NCBI GenBank assembly: GCA_039566865.1
Contig: CM076960.1
Span: forward strand, 2,046,001-2,110,000
Origin: Aurelia coerulea
Lineage: Eukaryota; Cnidaria; Scyphozoa; Semaeostomeae; Ulmaridae
Length of the DNA: 64,000 nt
Reading direction: 5' to 3'
The position numbers and the translations under genes were made by a program. Within the stretch, counting starts at the first letter, position 1. Every line of letters begins with the position of its first letter. This document shows, piece after piece, positions 39,892-53,100 of the stretch. The notes beneath the pieces were generated by a model, which was not told the origin of the DNA, did no database searches, and saw nothing but the letters and a program-made list of their open reading frames with translations.

Positions 39892-40615
39892 CTCCCAAGT
39901 CCTAACTCTGCTCTCAAAGATAAGTGTTTCTTCATCAACTAAACCAGTCTATACTTCTCTGTTTTCCAGACAACCCAGAGATTTATTTCAATGTCTTTTA
40001 GTTTCAGAAATTTGTCATGATTTTCTCATAAAGTTACAAAGTTCCATCATACGCTGATCTATGTCTGTTTGATCGATATTCGGTACAATTCCTGGCCTAA
40101 GTATCAACAAAACATTTGTGTGTTTCTCTTCGGGATGAGCTTTGATCCTTTTAGTCACCGTTTTCATCTCGAAATGCATTGATTTCGGTAAATGGATGGA
40201 ACGTGCATTAGAGTGAATACACAATAGGGATTATTTATTTGATTTAGGGGTCGTGGCCTTATAACAAAGCATCAAAGAGAATCTAGATAGATACGCATTG
40301 ATAAATTCAAAACGAATTTCCTGGTCATGGAAATAGAGTCTGTATAAAGAAGCATAACGAGCGATATATGCCCGTTCGATAGATTGTATCTTTGTGACAG
40401 GAACTGGCAACTATTGTGATGAGTATCGTACATTGCGAAGGAGAAGGTTGCATAGCAACAAGACAAGACCCTCAGCTGGAGGTAGCCTCGTTCCCATAGA
40501 GCATTGCGCACGTCAGAGTTACGTCAGTGCTAAGCCTTATGTGAAAATGTCGTTTGGTAAAATGGTAAAACCACTCATCAATTTGACAAGAAAACCTGCA
40601 CAAAAAGCTGTTTAA

Positions 40616-41185
40616 CCCTATCTCACCTGGGGGGGGTGGATTCCACCCCCCCAACCAAACTTTTATTCGCCTATGCTAGAATATGCAATGCAGTATGCCA
40701 AGACTCCGCTACTTTGACTTTATATCTATACTGTATCGAATGATGAACATTTCAAGATGCTAAATATAGCCTCGTAACCATGGCAACCAATGTTTTATTG
40801 TGTAGTCAACAAAATTTGTATACTTTTTTATAATTGTTGCAAATTTTAATCCCAAATATATGCAAAATTATACTTACACATGTATTTGATGATATCCAAC
40901 TCAATTTGAAACAAAAGATTTCAATTTAGTGCCTCATTTCATTGTTTCAATCATGTTGGTAACAATCATGATAATCATAACTTAAAATCTTCTTATTGTC
41001 ATAGCAACGAGAACAATAGAGATAATTTGATTTAATCATGTGATTTTGATTGTTTGCATCAAAGTATATATATTTACCAATTCTAAAGATTGTAGCTACT
41101 ACGATAGTGAAGAAAAAGAGGGGGGGGTGGAATCCACCCCCCCCCTCAGGTATTGACCGCTTCAAAACGCCCAGGTGAGATAGGG
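40616..41185. mobile_element. piggyBac-like MITE, 570 bp, TTAA duplication
   Basis: CCCTATCTCACCTGG mirrors CCAGGTGAGATAGGG, with TTAA at 40612-40615 and 41186-41189. Just inside both ends are G/C runs around GTGGATTCCAC palindromes. No transposase is present. Confidence 0.8.
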
Positions 41186-41580
41186 TTAAGGGTTGGGTTT
41201 CTATAGGAACAAGAATTCTATGTTCGATTATGGTCCATGATTTACTTTCCATTGAAATTTAGATTTAATTCAATAGTTAGTTTTTCGAATTTCAATGACA
41301 GGTAAAGCTGAAAGCATGGACCAGAACAGCACGTGAAATTCTCGTTCCCATACAAACTTCTGACTGGCATTTTCCTAATTTCTAGGTCTAGAAGACCAGT
41401 GATTTTACCAAAGAAAAGTTTCATAATAAGTTAGCCTTTGAATTATAGATTAAAATTTCAGTTTTGAATATCAGCCACGTACTTTTTATTCCACAGCCCA
41501 CTAAACGTATCAACTTGTTTTTATTCACACGGTACAATTCTTGATACCAAAGTGAATCAGAAAAATTTATACACTCTTTG

Positions 41581-41976
41581 GGGACCGTTCATTATTTACA
41601 GGGGTTGGTACTGAAGAGAAATGTTTTCTTGTCCAAAAAATCTTCTTACCCAGCTCTAAAAGTGACAGCAAAAACATCTACCCAACAATTTTCAGGTTGA
41701 AAAAAATGTGTTCAACCCCTACCTATAAACATGGTTTCAATGTCAAACGATGTAAATCGTAAATTCAATACTGAACGTGAAATGGATAGTGTTGATGATG
41801 TTGATATTGATAATTTTGGACTTTAAACATTTGGTATTAATTGGTGGGAAAATTTTGTTTTCCCAACCTTGATATTCACGTAAAAATATTTACCCAACCT
41901 TTTTATGACAGAAAATTTCTATTACCCAACCCATTTCTCTTCGGTACCAACCCCTTTATAAATAATGAACAGTCCC
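41581..41976. mobile_element. TIR repeat, copy 1 (GGGACCGTTCATTATTTA ends)
   Basis: The ends GGGACCGTTCATTATTTA and its near-complement AATAATGAACAGTCCC flank about 395 bp that include ACTGAAGAGAAATG and its mirror. A second copy is at about 52188-52601 in the first intron of collagen gene C. Confidence 0.65.
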
Positions 41977-42864
41977 TTGAAAGACCTCAATACAAAAACT
42001 ATAACACCAATTTGAAAAATTACCACTCTATTGCCTGACTGAGGGTTTCGCTTAATTTTAAGAGCTTAGTTATAATCTACAATGTATTATCTCAATCTCA
42101 ATAAAGACTTCTCAAAAACCTTCCATTGGCTTTTCCTTAAAATTAAAATTGATTGACTCAATTTGATCCAAGCAATTAAAATGATGAAATAAGGTTTTTT
42201 CTTGGCTCAGGCATTGCCTTCTAATGATACGGGAAGTCTTTAAATGTTACTATGCTTCCCCAGCAATGCTAGGCAACAAGTATTGAATCTTTAGTTTTAA
42301 GAAATTTGGCCTCGCTCACCTGGACGTAAAACCATCTCCCAAAATATCGCTCATGAGTCGAGGTTCTCTTTTACTGAAAATTTACAGAGGGATTTATTTC
42401 ATTTCATGAACTCAAAAGACGCTTTTCTTACGATAGTTTGAGCCTTGTATTCCGTAAATACATGCATTAATTAGTTATAAAGCCGACAAAGAGGAATAAA
42501 TCATAAACAGCAAGGAACCTGAACGTGAGCCTTGAGGGATTCTTGGGATGCTGTTCTCTTGTGACAAGAACATTTGGCCAAGGTTGTTGTTTACAACTTC
42601 ATGCATTGAAGAAGAGATCTCCTAAATCCTTGCTTCCGCAGAATAATTTGAAATCTATTAGTGCAAGGAATTTAAACTCAATTAATGAAAACTTTACTAC
42701 TCAAAATGGGCAAGAATAATATTTGCCGCGAGGATGCAATGGAAGAACGTCAATCTGACAGCGAAAGAAAAAGAACACATACTAGGCTCTTCAAAGCTGC
42801 ACAAGGATGATAGCTCAGCTCAGCAACTTCAATTTCAAAGGTTTCCCGGATGTTCGAACAAAAA

Positions 42865-42906
42865 GGATGCTGGGTAAGAAGGAAGGATAACAGTGCATGC
42901 TGGGTA
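42865..42906 (-). promoter_or_regulatory. Pair of Staf/ZNF143-like motifs
   Basis: The minus strand has TACCCAGCATCC (42865-42876) and TACCCAGCATGC (42895-42906), matching ACCC-R-N-M-AT-S-C. The pair lies about 3 kb upstream of collagen gene B and could mark a promoter or a distal 5' exon. No coding exon is recognised next to it. Confidence 0.3.
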
Positions 42907-43924
42907 CAGCAGGGAAGGAAACTATGAAACACAATAGGGATCATGTGATTAATTGCAACTGCCACACAGAATTCTATCTAATTGATGACTGTAGAAATTA
43001 CAGTACAGTTTCCAACAGCTGCTTACGTTGATTTGATTTGAGTTCTTCAGAGAAATAATCTTTTGATGATTTCATTTTGTATTCGAGGACTGCAAGCTCT
43101 AAAAGTGCGCAATACGCCTCAAAATCTAAGTAGCACACCATGCAATAGAATGGCTTACGAGAATTTCATAGAAGTTTACTCGCTCACTCATTATGACTGC
43201 TCAAACTCATAAATTGAATCTCCAAGTTCGCCCATTCTTGTGAATAAGACCTGATTGCCCAAAGTTAGCTCGACATACAATGTGAAACGAACCTTAGTAT
43301 TTATCAGTAGAAATTGTTCATGTGTATTTTTCGTAGCTGTACATTTAATTCTAGTTTAGTTACACGTTCTCTATGTTAATGACTGCGGAGTTGTCATGGT
43401 CTCTTGCACTCCATGGTATCGTCCTTGTAGTGTAGTAAAGTAGCTCATATGTAGTGCGTTAAGTAGTTTGTTTGTAAAAATTTTATATTGAATAAAAAAA
43501 CTGCTCAAACTACTACAGGTTGCTCGATAGACAAGAGGAGAGATTCAACCGTGTTGTTATGACCCTCTGAATTGTGTCCCCATTGAGTCATACCAGTAAT
43601 TTTCTCCCATCTCTTTTGAGAATCCTACAGGCCATCTAATTAGGCCCCGCATAGTTTACATCCTCAATAATAACTGCCAAACCCTTTAATTGTTGCTTAA
43701 AGGATGGACAACCATTGAGTAATTTACTGATTTTTGGATATCCCTTCGTAATAAAGGCAACCGATAAATTGTACCCTTTTTGGCAATCTATTGCCTCATT
43801 AAACATGAAAATCAAGTGTAACTAATGCATCATCTCTCGTTTAGTAGATTATCTCAAAACAGACTCGCTGATAAGAGCACTGTCCTTATATTCGGGCACA
43901 AGGGTGAGTTTGTGAGTTTGTGGC

Positions 43925-44062
43925 GTGAGTGGCCGAGCGGCTTATGAAGATAAGCTCGGTCGACATGCATAGTGGGCCTACGTTAGTTCAACCTCGTCCC
44001 CAGGGCCCTTTGTTAAGCTTTAAATAGCTAGAAATCCTTCCCGCCCACTTAAAAATAAAATA
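43925..44062 (+). mobile_element. SINE fragment with tRNA-like head
   Basis: It starts GTGAGTGGCCGAGCGGCTTA, resembling a Ser/Leu tRNA A box. It then joins a tail (GCATAGTGGGCCTA, TTAAATAGCTAGAAATCCTTCC) shared with 60119-60360, and ends AT-rich. The middle part present in the other copy is deleted. Confidence 0.55.
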
Positions 44063-44067
44063 AATTA

Positions 44068-44519
44068 CAGTAAGAACCCGCAAAATAGAAACCACTTTAG
44101 AACAAACTTCAGGCTGATTTTTTTTTGAGAAATGGTGCCCTCGTATAAGAAACTTCTCAGCCTGATTTAAGAAGGTTTCTTACAGGAGGATCCCAAGTAA
44201 ACTCATATCTAACAATCTTTGTTAAAATCAGGTGCCAAAAATTTTTAAAGACGGCATCAAAAGCATCTCAATCTACGTATATACCTAGCATGTATGCGAA
44301 GGTTGAGTAAATTTCGAGCGAATGCTAGGTAACAAGAAAATACTTTTTGATAGTATTTGCTCTGGGTTTTCTTCAAAGCTTTAAGTTGAAATAACTGAGG
44401 GTTTAAGAAACCTCTGTGATAAGAAACCTTTCAGCCTGTTTCAAGATTAATGACCTTTTAATAGGAAACTAAACAGGCTGTTTTGAAAAAACTGGTTTCT
44501 ATATTGCGGGTTCTTACTG
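44068..44519. mobile_element. TA-flanked mariner-like MITE, 452 bp
   Basis: CAGTAAGAACCCGCAAAATA is mirrored by TATTGCGGGTTCTTACTG, with TA on both sides (44066-44067, 44520-44521). GTTTCTTA-like words recur inside. It resembles the 8109 element in design. Confidence 0.75.
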
Positions 44520-44854
44520 TACTGAAAAAAATGAAGAAGAGCATGTGCCTACATACGTGGCGCCGTGCCCCCATATACCATCTGAAAAAGTTGGTCACTA
44601 AATTTAATTAGGCTTTTATCAATAAGCTGAGGCAGCGATCTTTCAGATTGGGTTATCAGTTTCTGCAATTTTCCAAAAGGTGCAACTATTTCACTCTTTC
44701 GGTATGAAATGAAAGAATACGTGACCTATATCATTGTGCCACGTGAATCACAACGATGTTCACAACCAATGTAACTGGCATGCTTTACAGGGCCAGGCCA
44801 GGAAACTCTGACTGAGGAGTAAATTCTGTTGTTTTTGGATCATCATAAAGCTGG

Positions 44855-45420
44855 TTATCGGCTGCCTTTATCACAAGGGGATATCCAAAAATCAGTAAAT
44901 ACTAGCCTGCGCGCAGACTTTGATCGCTGGGGAGGAGTGGAGAGAAAGGCTGCACGCAGGCTAGTAAATACTCGATGGTTGTCCATCCTTAGAGAAAGTT
45001 TTACAGTTATCATTGGGGATCAGAGAAATATAGGGAGTTCAATTAGATGCTCTTCTAAGCCCATAATCTTTGGCAGTAAGTTGCCAACAAGTGTGCCAAC
45101 AACAAATGTGCCAACAAGTATTCAGTATCTCGGCTGCTTTTATCCCGAAGGGATATCCAAACATCATCACAGTACTCGATGGTTGTCCATCCTTCAAGAA
45201 ACAGTTAAGAGTTTTGCAGTTATTATTGGGGATCTGTTTAACAGAGGGGGTTTTATTAGGTGCCTTACTAAGCTCGTAATCTTTGGCAATAAATTGCCAA
45301 AAAGGATATAATTCATCGGTTGCTTTTATCACAAAGGGATATCCAAAAATCAGATACTCAATGGCTGTCCATCCTGTAAGCAACGGTCAAGGGCTTCGCA
45401 GTTATTATTAAGGATCAGTA
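44855..45420 (+). repeat. Three diverged tandem units of about 188 bp
   Basis: Units start near 44855, 45131 and 45319, each with GCTTTTATC-like then GGGATATCC. Each also has CGATGGTTGTCCATCC-like text. The first unit is longer because a 59-bp element is inserted in it. Confidence 0.7.
44904..44962. mobile_element. 59-bp mini element, AGCCTGCGCGCAG ends, 10-bp duplication
   Basis: AGCCTGCGCGCAG mirrors CTGCACGCAGGCT. AGTAAATACT repeats at 44894-44903 and 44963-44972. The neighbouring tandem units lack the insert, giving an empty site for comparison. Relatives occur at 53160-53196 and 56757-58057. Confidence 0.75.
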
Positions 45421-45616
45421 AACTATAGGGCGTGTGATTAGATGTCTTTAAATAACCTTTTACAACATTCAACAATGATTTAAGCAATAAATGTATCGCT
45501 ACATTCATCGAAACCCCTGGGGGGGGGGGTTATTTCACTATTTGGTCATATAGGGGTGTGTGCTCCAAGAAGTTTTGTTATGACCCTATCCCAGAATACA
45601 GGTGGGATTTTGAGAC

Positions 45617-46111
45617 TGCAGAAAAAGGAAATTCTTTCAATCATAAATTCAAAACAAACAAAGCCGCAAAAGTTTCTCTGAAACCCAAATAGCTAGCTCG
45701 CTCGTTGTGCATTCTAGAAATCTTTTTTAAGAGCAAACATGAGCGAGATTCAAAGAAGAAGGATATATCTACATATCTACCTCGAGCATTTTATTTCTTT
45801 GGTTCAGAAGCCGAACAGTAACTGTTTTCATTACACCCACAAAATTAAGTGAATTGAATTGCCTCCCAATAGGCTTTTGAACCAAACAAATTAAATACCC
45901 TTGGTAAATATGTAGATATATCCTTCTTCTTTGAATATATGCCCATGTTTGCCCTTAAAAACAATTTCTGGAATGCACAACAAGCGAGCTAGCTACCTGG
46001 GTTTCAGAGAAACTTCTGCGGCTTTGCTTGTTTTGTATTACTGGTTCAGAGAATTTCTTTTGTTTGCGGACGACCAACTCGTGCTATTGTCTTACCAAGT
46101 CTGTCCTTGTT
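45617..46111. mobile_element. 599-bp foldback MITE family, copy with truncated left end
   Basis: It shares both inverted arms and the centre with 7141-7739 but lacks the first 80 bp. It ends CTGTCCTTGTT as expected. Confidence 0.65.
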
Positions 46112-46700
46112 AGCTGAACTGGGACAGGAAAGTTTGCTTTAGTAGGCCAAATTTGATTTTCAGACTGTCTGAAATTGTGACGCGCCCGCAAAGGACCATG
46201 GGTGACGATGGTTCTTTAAAGGCCTAAAATCACCGATGCTAAGTAACGCGATTGACGGTTTACTGTAAATGTTTCATCAATCACAAATTTCATTCGCGGA
46301 GCCTCGCTAAGCCAAAGTATGAGGCTACAACAAACGAACTTTGTTATGAAAAACCAACCTAAATTGTTGTAAAATGTGAATGAATAAGACTGTTTCGTCT
46401 ACATCACTGTGCATGAAATCATTTCCTTTAGTTACCCAAGGTCACCCTCACAGTTCCCAAGACATATTCATTGCGGCGTAAAGCCTGAATTGAACAAATT
46501 TCCTAATCCCTATCGTTGCAAGGAATTTTCTCCCAGCGAAGTTAAAACACCATGTCTTCCGAGCTAAAACTCGTTTGAACAGAGTCCCAATGTGAAATTT
46601 CAAACAACTCAGCAAGATACATGTTTAGAAAATAATAGGTTGAGTTTAAAAAAGATGTTTTTCAAACCATGATAAATCACTGGCTGATTAGCAGAGAGAG

Positions 46701-46708
46701 TATTTATA
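46701..46708 (+). promoter_or_regulatory. TATA-like box upstream of collagen gene C
   Basis: TATTTATA followed by AGG lies 370 bp before the collagen ATG. It would place transcription start near 46.73 kb and leave a 5'UTR of about 340 nt if unspliced. Weak single-motif evidence. Confidence 0.3.
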
Positions 46709-47076
46709 AGGCTAGTGTTGGACGCTGCGGGGATTTGCACGAAGGAGCCTTACTCTTTGAGGGGTAAAGTCAAAGCTCAGTCACCCAGTACGTCATTTGG
46801 AAACACCAGGCGAACTCAGTGTGACCAGAATTCAGTTATCAAGCTTCATACATTCGGCACTGTGGAATTGCAATAACGGGACAAATTTGTTACACGTTGG
46901 ACTGTCATAACATCCATACTGCCGAGGGAAAAAACAGTGGGTACAATCTAACTGGACAGAGCAAAGACAAACTAAGCATTGTCCGAAGTTCAGTTACATT
47001 TAAAAAGACTCTGCGTAGGGATATTCAAATATTCATATTGGAACTAAGATTTTAGCAGTACAGAGAAAGACTCACG

Positions 47077-47187
47077 ATGAAGGTTTACAATCTTGTAACA
47101 TCGCTTATAGTTCTGTTTTCAACTATCATGCAGTTTGAATTTTTGGCAAAGTTTGGGCAAGTTGAAGCGAAAGGAAAGGGCAAGAAG
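47077..47187 (+). CDS. Collagen gene C exon 1, signal peptide
   Basis: Thirty-seven codons end VEAKGKGKK before GTGAGT. The leader is strongly hydrophobic between residues 5 and 24. Confidence 0.85.
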
Positions 47188-50100
47188 GTGAGTAGATTTT
47201 AATCTTGTCTACAATCCATTTCTAACTTCAAAAAGTTCTTTCAGATGAAAAGAAGCAGCTGCAATAAGGATTTATGTTTGAGGAGCTTCTTTAAATCAAA
47301 GTTGATGTTCGTATTTCTTCCATGTTCATAAAAAGGTCAGGAACAAGACCTGATTCAAGATGCAAGACAGTCGTTCTTGTGGTACGGGTAACAAAATTTC
47401 TGATTTAGTACAGGCAGTAAAAGCTTGAAGAACATTAGATTGTACGGTTCTGTAGTAAACAGAACAGAAGATAGCTGGAAGGAAATGTTTTCAGAGTTTT
47501 TATCGATGGGGTCGAGGAAAGCAGGAAACTGTCGGTCTGGAAATATCCTGAGAACTTTTCAACTTTGATGAGGAAAGTTCGATCGAATGATGCCAAATAA
47601 TATTTGCAAAATTATTCAGACACTGGTTCAAATTCAGTTGTCAAATTAGATATATGATTGTGCCAACCTCACATCTGCCAGTTTTTTATGCCTCAAGACC
47701 CATGCAGTTACCTTATATTTTAGAAATGTACAGGGTGTCCCAAAAAAAATTGTTCGACATTTGACTAAATATTAAAAAATAAATATATAATGAAGGGATT
47801 CCATAGTGAAATAGCCCGATTCACGAGATTTGTTAAATTACTGTCGAAGTCCTATTTAGTATTCTCTAATATCAACAAGAGGTATGGCATTGGAGAACCT
47901 TATTTTACCTCGCTCTTGGAGCCTTTTTGCGTTACAAATAGGTTTCAGCTGTCGCATATTTTGTATCTTTGAAAGCTCACAATTCAGTGAATTTTCAACA
48001 GATTTGCGAGATTCTGGTCTCTTGAATTACTTCAAAAACTTAGGGACAGGTTTATCTTCCCACGAGCCTGTTCGTGGTATCGTTATTATTCCATGTTTAA
48101 TCAAACGTCGAACAATCTTTTTGGGACACCCTGTATGCTAAGTCGAGTTTGAACTGTTTAACTTCAAACGGAATGGTGCGTAAACTTTGATAACGAGAAG
48201 CCAAAGGTTGTCGAAGCGTAGCTGTCTTTTGGCAGACGATTTAAGATAAATTTCTTCAGATCGTTTTCAACGAAAACCAACTCGAAAGTTCTTCTGAAGC
48301 AAGTACAAGTCTGGTGATAACACCTGTGAAAGAGCTGATTTAGGCCTAGCTGCGAGGGGGATAGTTGCAGGCTTATTCTCAGTTGTTTTTTTCTGATTAC
48401 GTAAAATGGGATTGGGTAAAAAATTCAAAATGTAAAACTGTACAAAGAAAGTTATTGCAAAAACAGAATCTTTGACTTCAAAGCTTGTAAGTATTCAGGA
48501 AAGAATGAGCCTGCGGAGGAACCTCACTTCTCTTCAGGGAATCAGTAGAGTCTGCACGCAGGCTAGGAAAGTATCTGCTTGAAGCCAGGTATAAAATTGG
48601 GAAAGTTGGATAACATAAAGAAAAAGAAATCAACCGACAAAACGAACGATGAAACCATGATAAAATGAATGTTTTTTGGGCGAATGAATGAGACGAGCAA
48701 GCAAGGAAAATCAATAGAATACAAGACATAGAATAGACTGTTATTGATAAATTTATTTTTTCTTGAACTTCCTTCATTAAAAAGGCAGTGTTATGAAAAT
48801 ATTTCTTCACCGAAAATAATACCTTACATCGAAGGAAGTTAAGAATGAAGGGACAGGAAGCTGCCTTGATCCATTTAGGTCTCAAGGAAATACAATTCTC
48901 TTGTTCAATTTCCAGTCAAATTAGATCTGAAGTTTTATCGAATTTAAATATAGCCAAAGCAGCATATATTTAGGGCATATATTTAGTATTAAAGTACAGC
49001 ATATATTTAGGGACACTTTGTGACTATATCTTACTCCCTGGGTGGCTAAAATCGTTATTGTAAACAAATGTGACGAATTAAAGACCTTAAAGGAGTCGGC
49101 ACTTCTGTATTCGTAGGGCAATCTGATTGTTAAATGCTGGTAACTGTCTTGACATATTTTGGCAACTTTAGAAATAAAATTGATAAAAGCGATTTAAAAA
49201 CAAATATAAGCAATGTGTAAGAACCAAGTAATCTTTTCGGAAGAATATAAACTGTTTTGTGGCATAAGATTTTAAAGGCATTGATACGATTAAACGAATC
49301 CCTAGGATCCAATTTTCGACATCTTTCTGGAATATTTGTGATCCTATCTTTGAAGGCTCAGGGTTCCCATTCTTTGTACTACTTGCAGTCATTATTATTC
49401 ATTATTATGATACAGTAACTATATTCGAATAACTGAGAGCCGTTAGGCCTAAACCACGTTCAGTAGCAGCAGACGAGTGGAAGTTAGGCCCTCTTCAAAG
49501 ATACACATATCTGCATTTTGGGCTGCGGGGAGACGAGATACGGTTTGTCCGAAGGAAACGTATGTGTCCCCCTTGCAGTAGGTTTAATGCTCATTCGCAG
49601 TAGCGCCTTGGGTTGGAACTCTGACAGGCGCATGAGCATTAACCTACTGCAAGGGGAGATACATAAGTTTCCTCGAACAAACCGTATCTCATCTCCCCAA
49701 CAAATACTGCTGATGCTAAGCACGATTAACAATTTTCCTGCAGTCTTACAACTGTTTCGTTCTGTTAAATGATTGCGGCATCTTTAGGCCGTGAATTGCC
49801 TCACGAATCTTTCAATCAGTAATAGAAAACAGGTGTGGTATCAGATGCCTAGCATTTTCTACAGACCACATCCTGCATGCCATGGAAAAGAGTATGTGTG
49901 CTTTGGTCGTCGTGATGATGGACAGGAATGCATGCCAGACCCATAAAGATGCCGAATAGCTTTCATAACTCGGTTCGAGTCCGCAATTTTGATAAGGCCA
50001 CCAACAGTGGAACAATTCTAGGCGCGTGGATTGTCCCGCTAGAACACCATACCAGACCAGATTTCCTTCAATAACTCTAAAATGGTATGGAGGGTGTAGA

Positions 50101-53100
50101 GAAACAAATGTTTACATCTAAGTTAGTCTTGCTGCCATAAAGCTATGCATGGTTTTATTGAAATTAAAGTCTGTCGCAAGGGTGGGTAATTTGCCATTTA
50201 TACATTTTAAAAATTTATCCATGGGCAATCTGAATATAAAAATTTAGGCCAAAGGCCCCGTAATCAACACATCTTTTTCAGTAACATTACTTTACAATCC
50301 AATTCCACAGTACAAAAGTATAATCAAGACGAACGCAGCATTGGATCGATGAACAAGGGCAGATTTTGTAACACAATAGCACGAGTTCTTTTTGTTGACA
50401 CCTGAATTCAAAGCGATTAGCGATCGCAGACAAAGGAGATTCCCTCAACCAGTAATTCAAAACAAACAAAGCCCCAAAAGATTTCTGAAACCCAAGCAGC
50501 TAGCTCGCTCGTTGTGCATTCAAGAAATGGTTTTTAAGAGCAGACATGAGCATATATCGAAAGAAGAAGGACATATCTACACATCTACCACGGGCATTTT
50601 ATTTCTTCGGTTCAGAAGCTGAGCAGTAAGTACTTTAATCAAATCCACAAAAATAAGAAAATTGAATCGCCTCCAATCCGGCTTCTGAACCAAACAAATA
50701 AAATGCCCGAGGTAGATGTGTAGATGTATCCTTCTTCTTTCGATCTATGCTCATGTTTGCTCTTAAAAACAATTTCTGGTATGTACAACGAGCGAACTAG
50801 CTACCTGGGTTTTTGAGAAATTTTTGCGGCTTTGCTTGTTTTGATTATCTGGTTGAGAGAATTTCCATTGTCTGCGATCGATAATTGCTTTGACTTTAGT
50901 TGTCAATCAAAACGAGCTCGTGCTATTGTCTTACCAAATCTGTCCTTGTTGGATCCATGTGAATGAATGGAATTTGGTCGATAGCAAAAAGGCTGAAATA
51001 TTGTGTAATTTCTTTGGAATATCTATTACATGTGTCATCTCGAAGCCACCCAGCATTTGCGATATCTATAGACATTATTGGATAAATATGAGATTATGAC
51101 TAAAATGTCAAATACTTATACACCATTAGGATGATTCGCTCTCGCCCCACAGTGCTATTATATGCCATAATCCAAGGTCTAATTGCGATAATCCATGAGG
51201 TTATCTCTGCTAATGATATCAAATGGTTTTGTTTCCTGAAATCATACTTTTAATTATCGAGTTCTTCACAAGAAGCCGAAAAAAAGAACTTGGATTATAA
51301 TCTGGGATTAAGCTCCACACGATGATCTTGGATAATCTAGATTATCTAGGGCAAAACACGAAGGTAACGCACTAGCCTCGCTACATAAGGACCCTCAACT
51401 TACGCTCATCTAATTGAAGTGAATTAATGTTGTTGTTGTCGCTCCAGTCAAGGGCCTTATGGACTAACTCTTCTCAAAACGGCAAAAAAATTCTCGCCAG
51501 GAACAAATTTGTTCCTGGACCAATCAGGATGCAAGACTTGAAATAACTTGATGGGATTGGCTGATTCTTCTTCAATTCAAACTTCCCGCCAAAGGCAAAC
51601 AAAAGCGTTCGAACAACGCGTTCGACTGAACTGCTGCAACGATCAAAATCTCAAGTAACGAGCCAATTTACGAGATCTTTTGCGCCCCCAAATAACCAAA
51701 ATATCACTTATAGGTAGGGGTTTTTTGCTTTATTAGCTTGAAGAAACATTCATCTAAGTACTGATAGCTTGTTTTGCAGTGTAGCACTTCAGGAAAACCC
51801 CTTTTTGCGGCGATTTAGGGTCGGTGGTTTCAAGAAAAAATAGCAGGTGATTTAGGCCATGTCCGTTTCTGGAAGCGTAAGTCCATGAGTCGTAGTTATA
51901 GCGTCCATCAGCCTATCAATAGCGATTACCTACGAACATATAATCAGTCTAGTGTGATATTCTACCACCTGTTTCTTTAAATCAATGGCTTGAAAGGAAA
52001 GTGAAAGTAGTTTGATGCAATTCTTCAGTGAAAACTTTCTAATACCTTCATTATTTTCAAAATGGCAGCGCTTATCATAATAGAACACAACCTCGTCCCC
52101 AGGGCCTTCTGTCATATTGGGATGGAGACGAAAATTCCTTCCTGAAAATTGATAATAACAGGATAGCAGTATCTCGCCCTCCCAGATTGGTACTGAAGAG
52201 AAATGTTTTCTAGTCCAAAAAATCTTCTTTCCCAACTCTAAAAGTGACAGCAAAAACATTTACCCAACAATTTTCAGGTTGAAAAAATTTTGTCCCAACC
52301 CCTAAATATAAACATGGTTTCAATGTCAAACGATGTAAATTGTAAATTCAATACTGTAAATATTTATGACAAAGATGAACAAAGTAGACACTGAAAGTGA
52401 AATGGATAATGTTGATAATATTGATGTTGATATTGATAATTTTGGACTTTAAACATTTGGTATTAATTGGTGGGAAAATTTTATTTTTCCAACCTTGAAA
52501 TTACATGACAAAATATTTACCCAACCTTTTTGTCAGAAAATTTCTCTTACCCAGCCCATTTCTCTTCGGTACTAACCCCTTTATAAATAATGAACAGTCC
52601 CTAACAGGATGGCAGTATCTCGCTCTCCCAGAGTACATTGCTTTTTCAATCACTTTACAATGGTGGCCATATTTTATTGCAAATCTCACACCAACTCTGG
52701 TAACAAAACATCGTCTTTTCATTTCAGTGCAAAATAGAATTGCGTCGTGGTGAATACGTGGTGTTTTGTCCGAAGAAAATCCCAAACAAGGTAAGGTTTT
52801 GAAAATGATGAGATAAGCTTTAAAAATAGGCTTACTTATCGATAGGATAGTTTTCAATTTGGAGTACGAAAAATCATCCTGGTATTAAAGACAGGAAGTC
52901 TTCCTTTGTTGGCCTTAGCCAATTAAAATACTTGACAGAATCATATGGGAGGTATTTCCAAAACAAAGTTATGCGTAGTCGCTGAACGTATGAGGCAAGA
53001 AGAGTTCTCTTAAAGCAAGGGCGACAAGAAGAGTTTAGTGTAAAATCAAAAACCATATCAGATACCAAAATGGTCCTTCGTTGCTCCTTTCTTGATTATT

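Larger units (their letters stand above)
39892..47076. other. Interval between the divergent collagen genes
   Basis: No supported gene is seen. It contains a piggyBac-like MITE (40616-41185), a TIR repeat (41581-41976), two Staf-like motifs (42865-42906), a SINE fragment, a TA MITE, a tandem repeat block (44855-45420) and a foldback copy (45617-46111). It must also hold both collagen promoters. Confidence 0.5.

Noticed and set aside
40628..41150. G/C runs around GTGGATTCCAC as possible G-quadruplex regulators.
   Set aside because: They are the sub-terminal palindromes of a piggyBac-like MITE, which explains them.
45039..45383. 114-codon minus frame and the 160-codon plus frame opposite it.
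   Set aside because: Both arise from a tandem repeat of about 188 bp, so the length is explained by repetition.
48478..48885. 135-codon minus frame in collagen gene C intron 1.
   Set aside because: No motif; it includes part of a GTCTGCACGCAGGCT repeat end and looks like intron noise.
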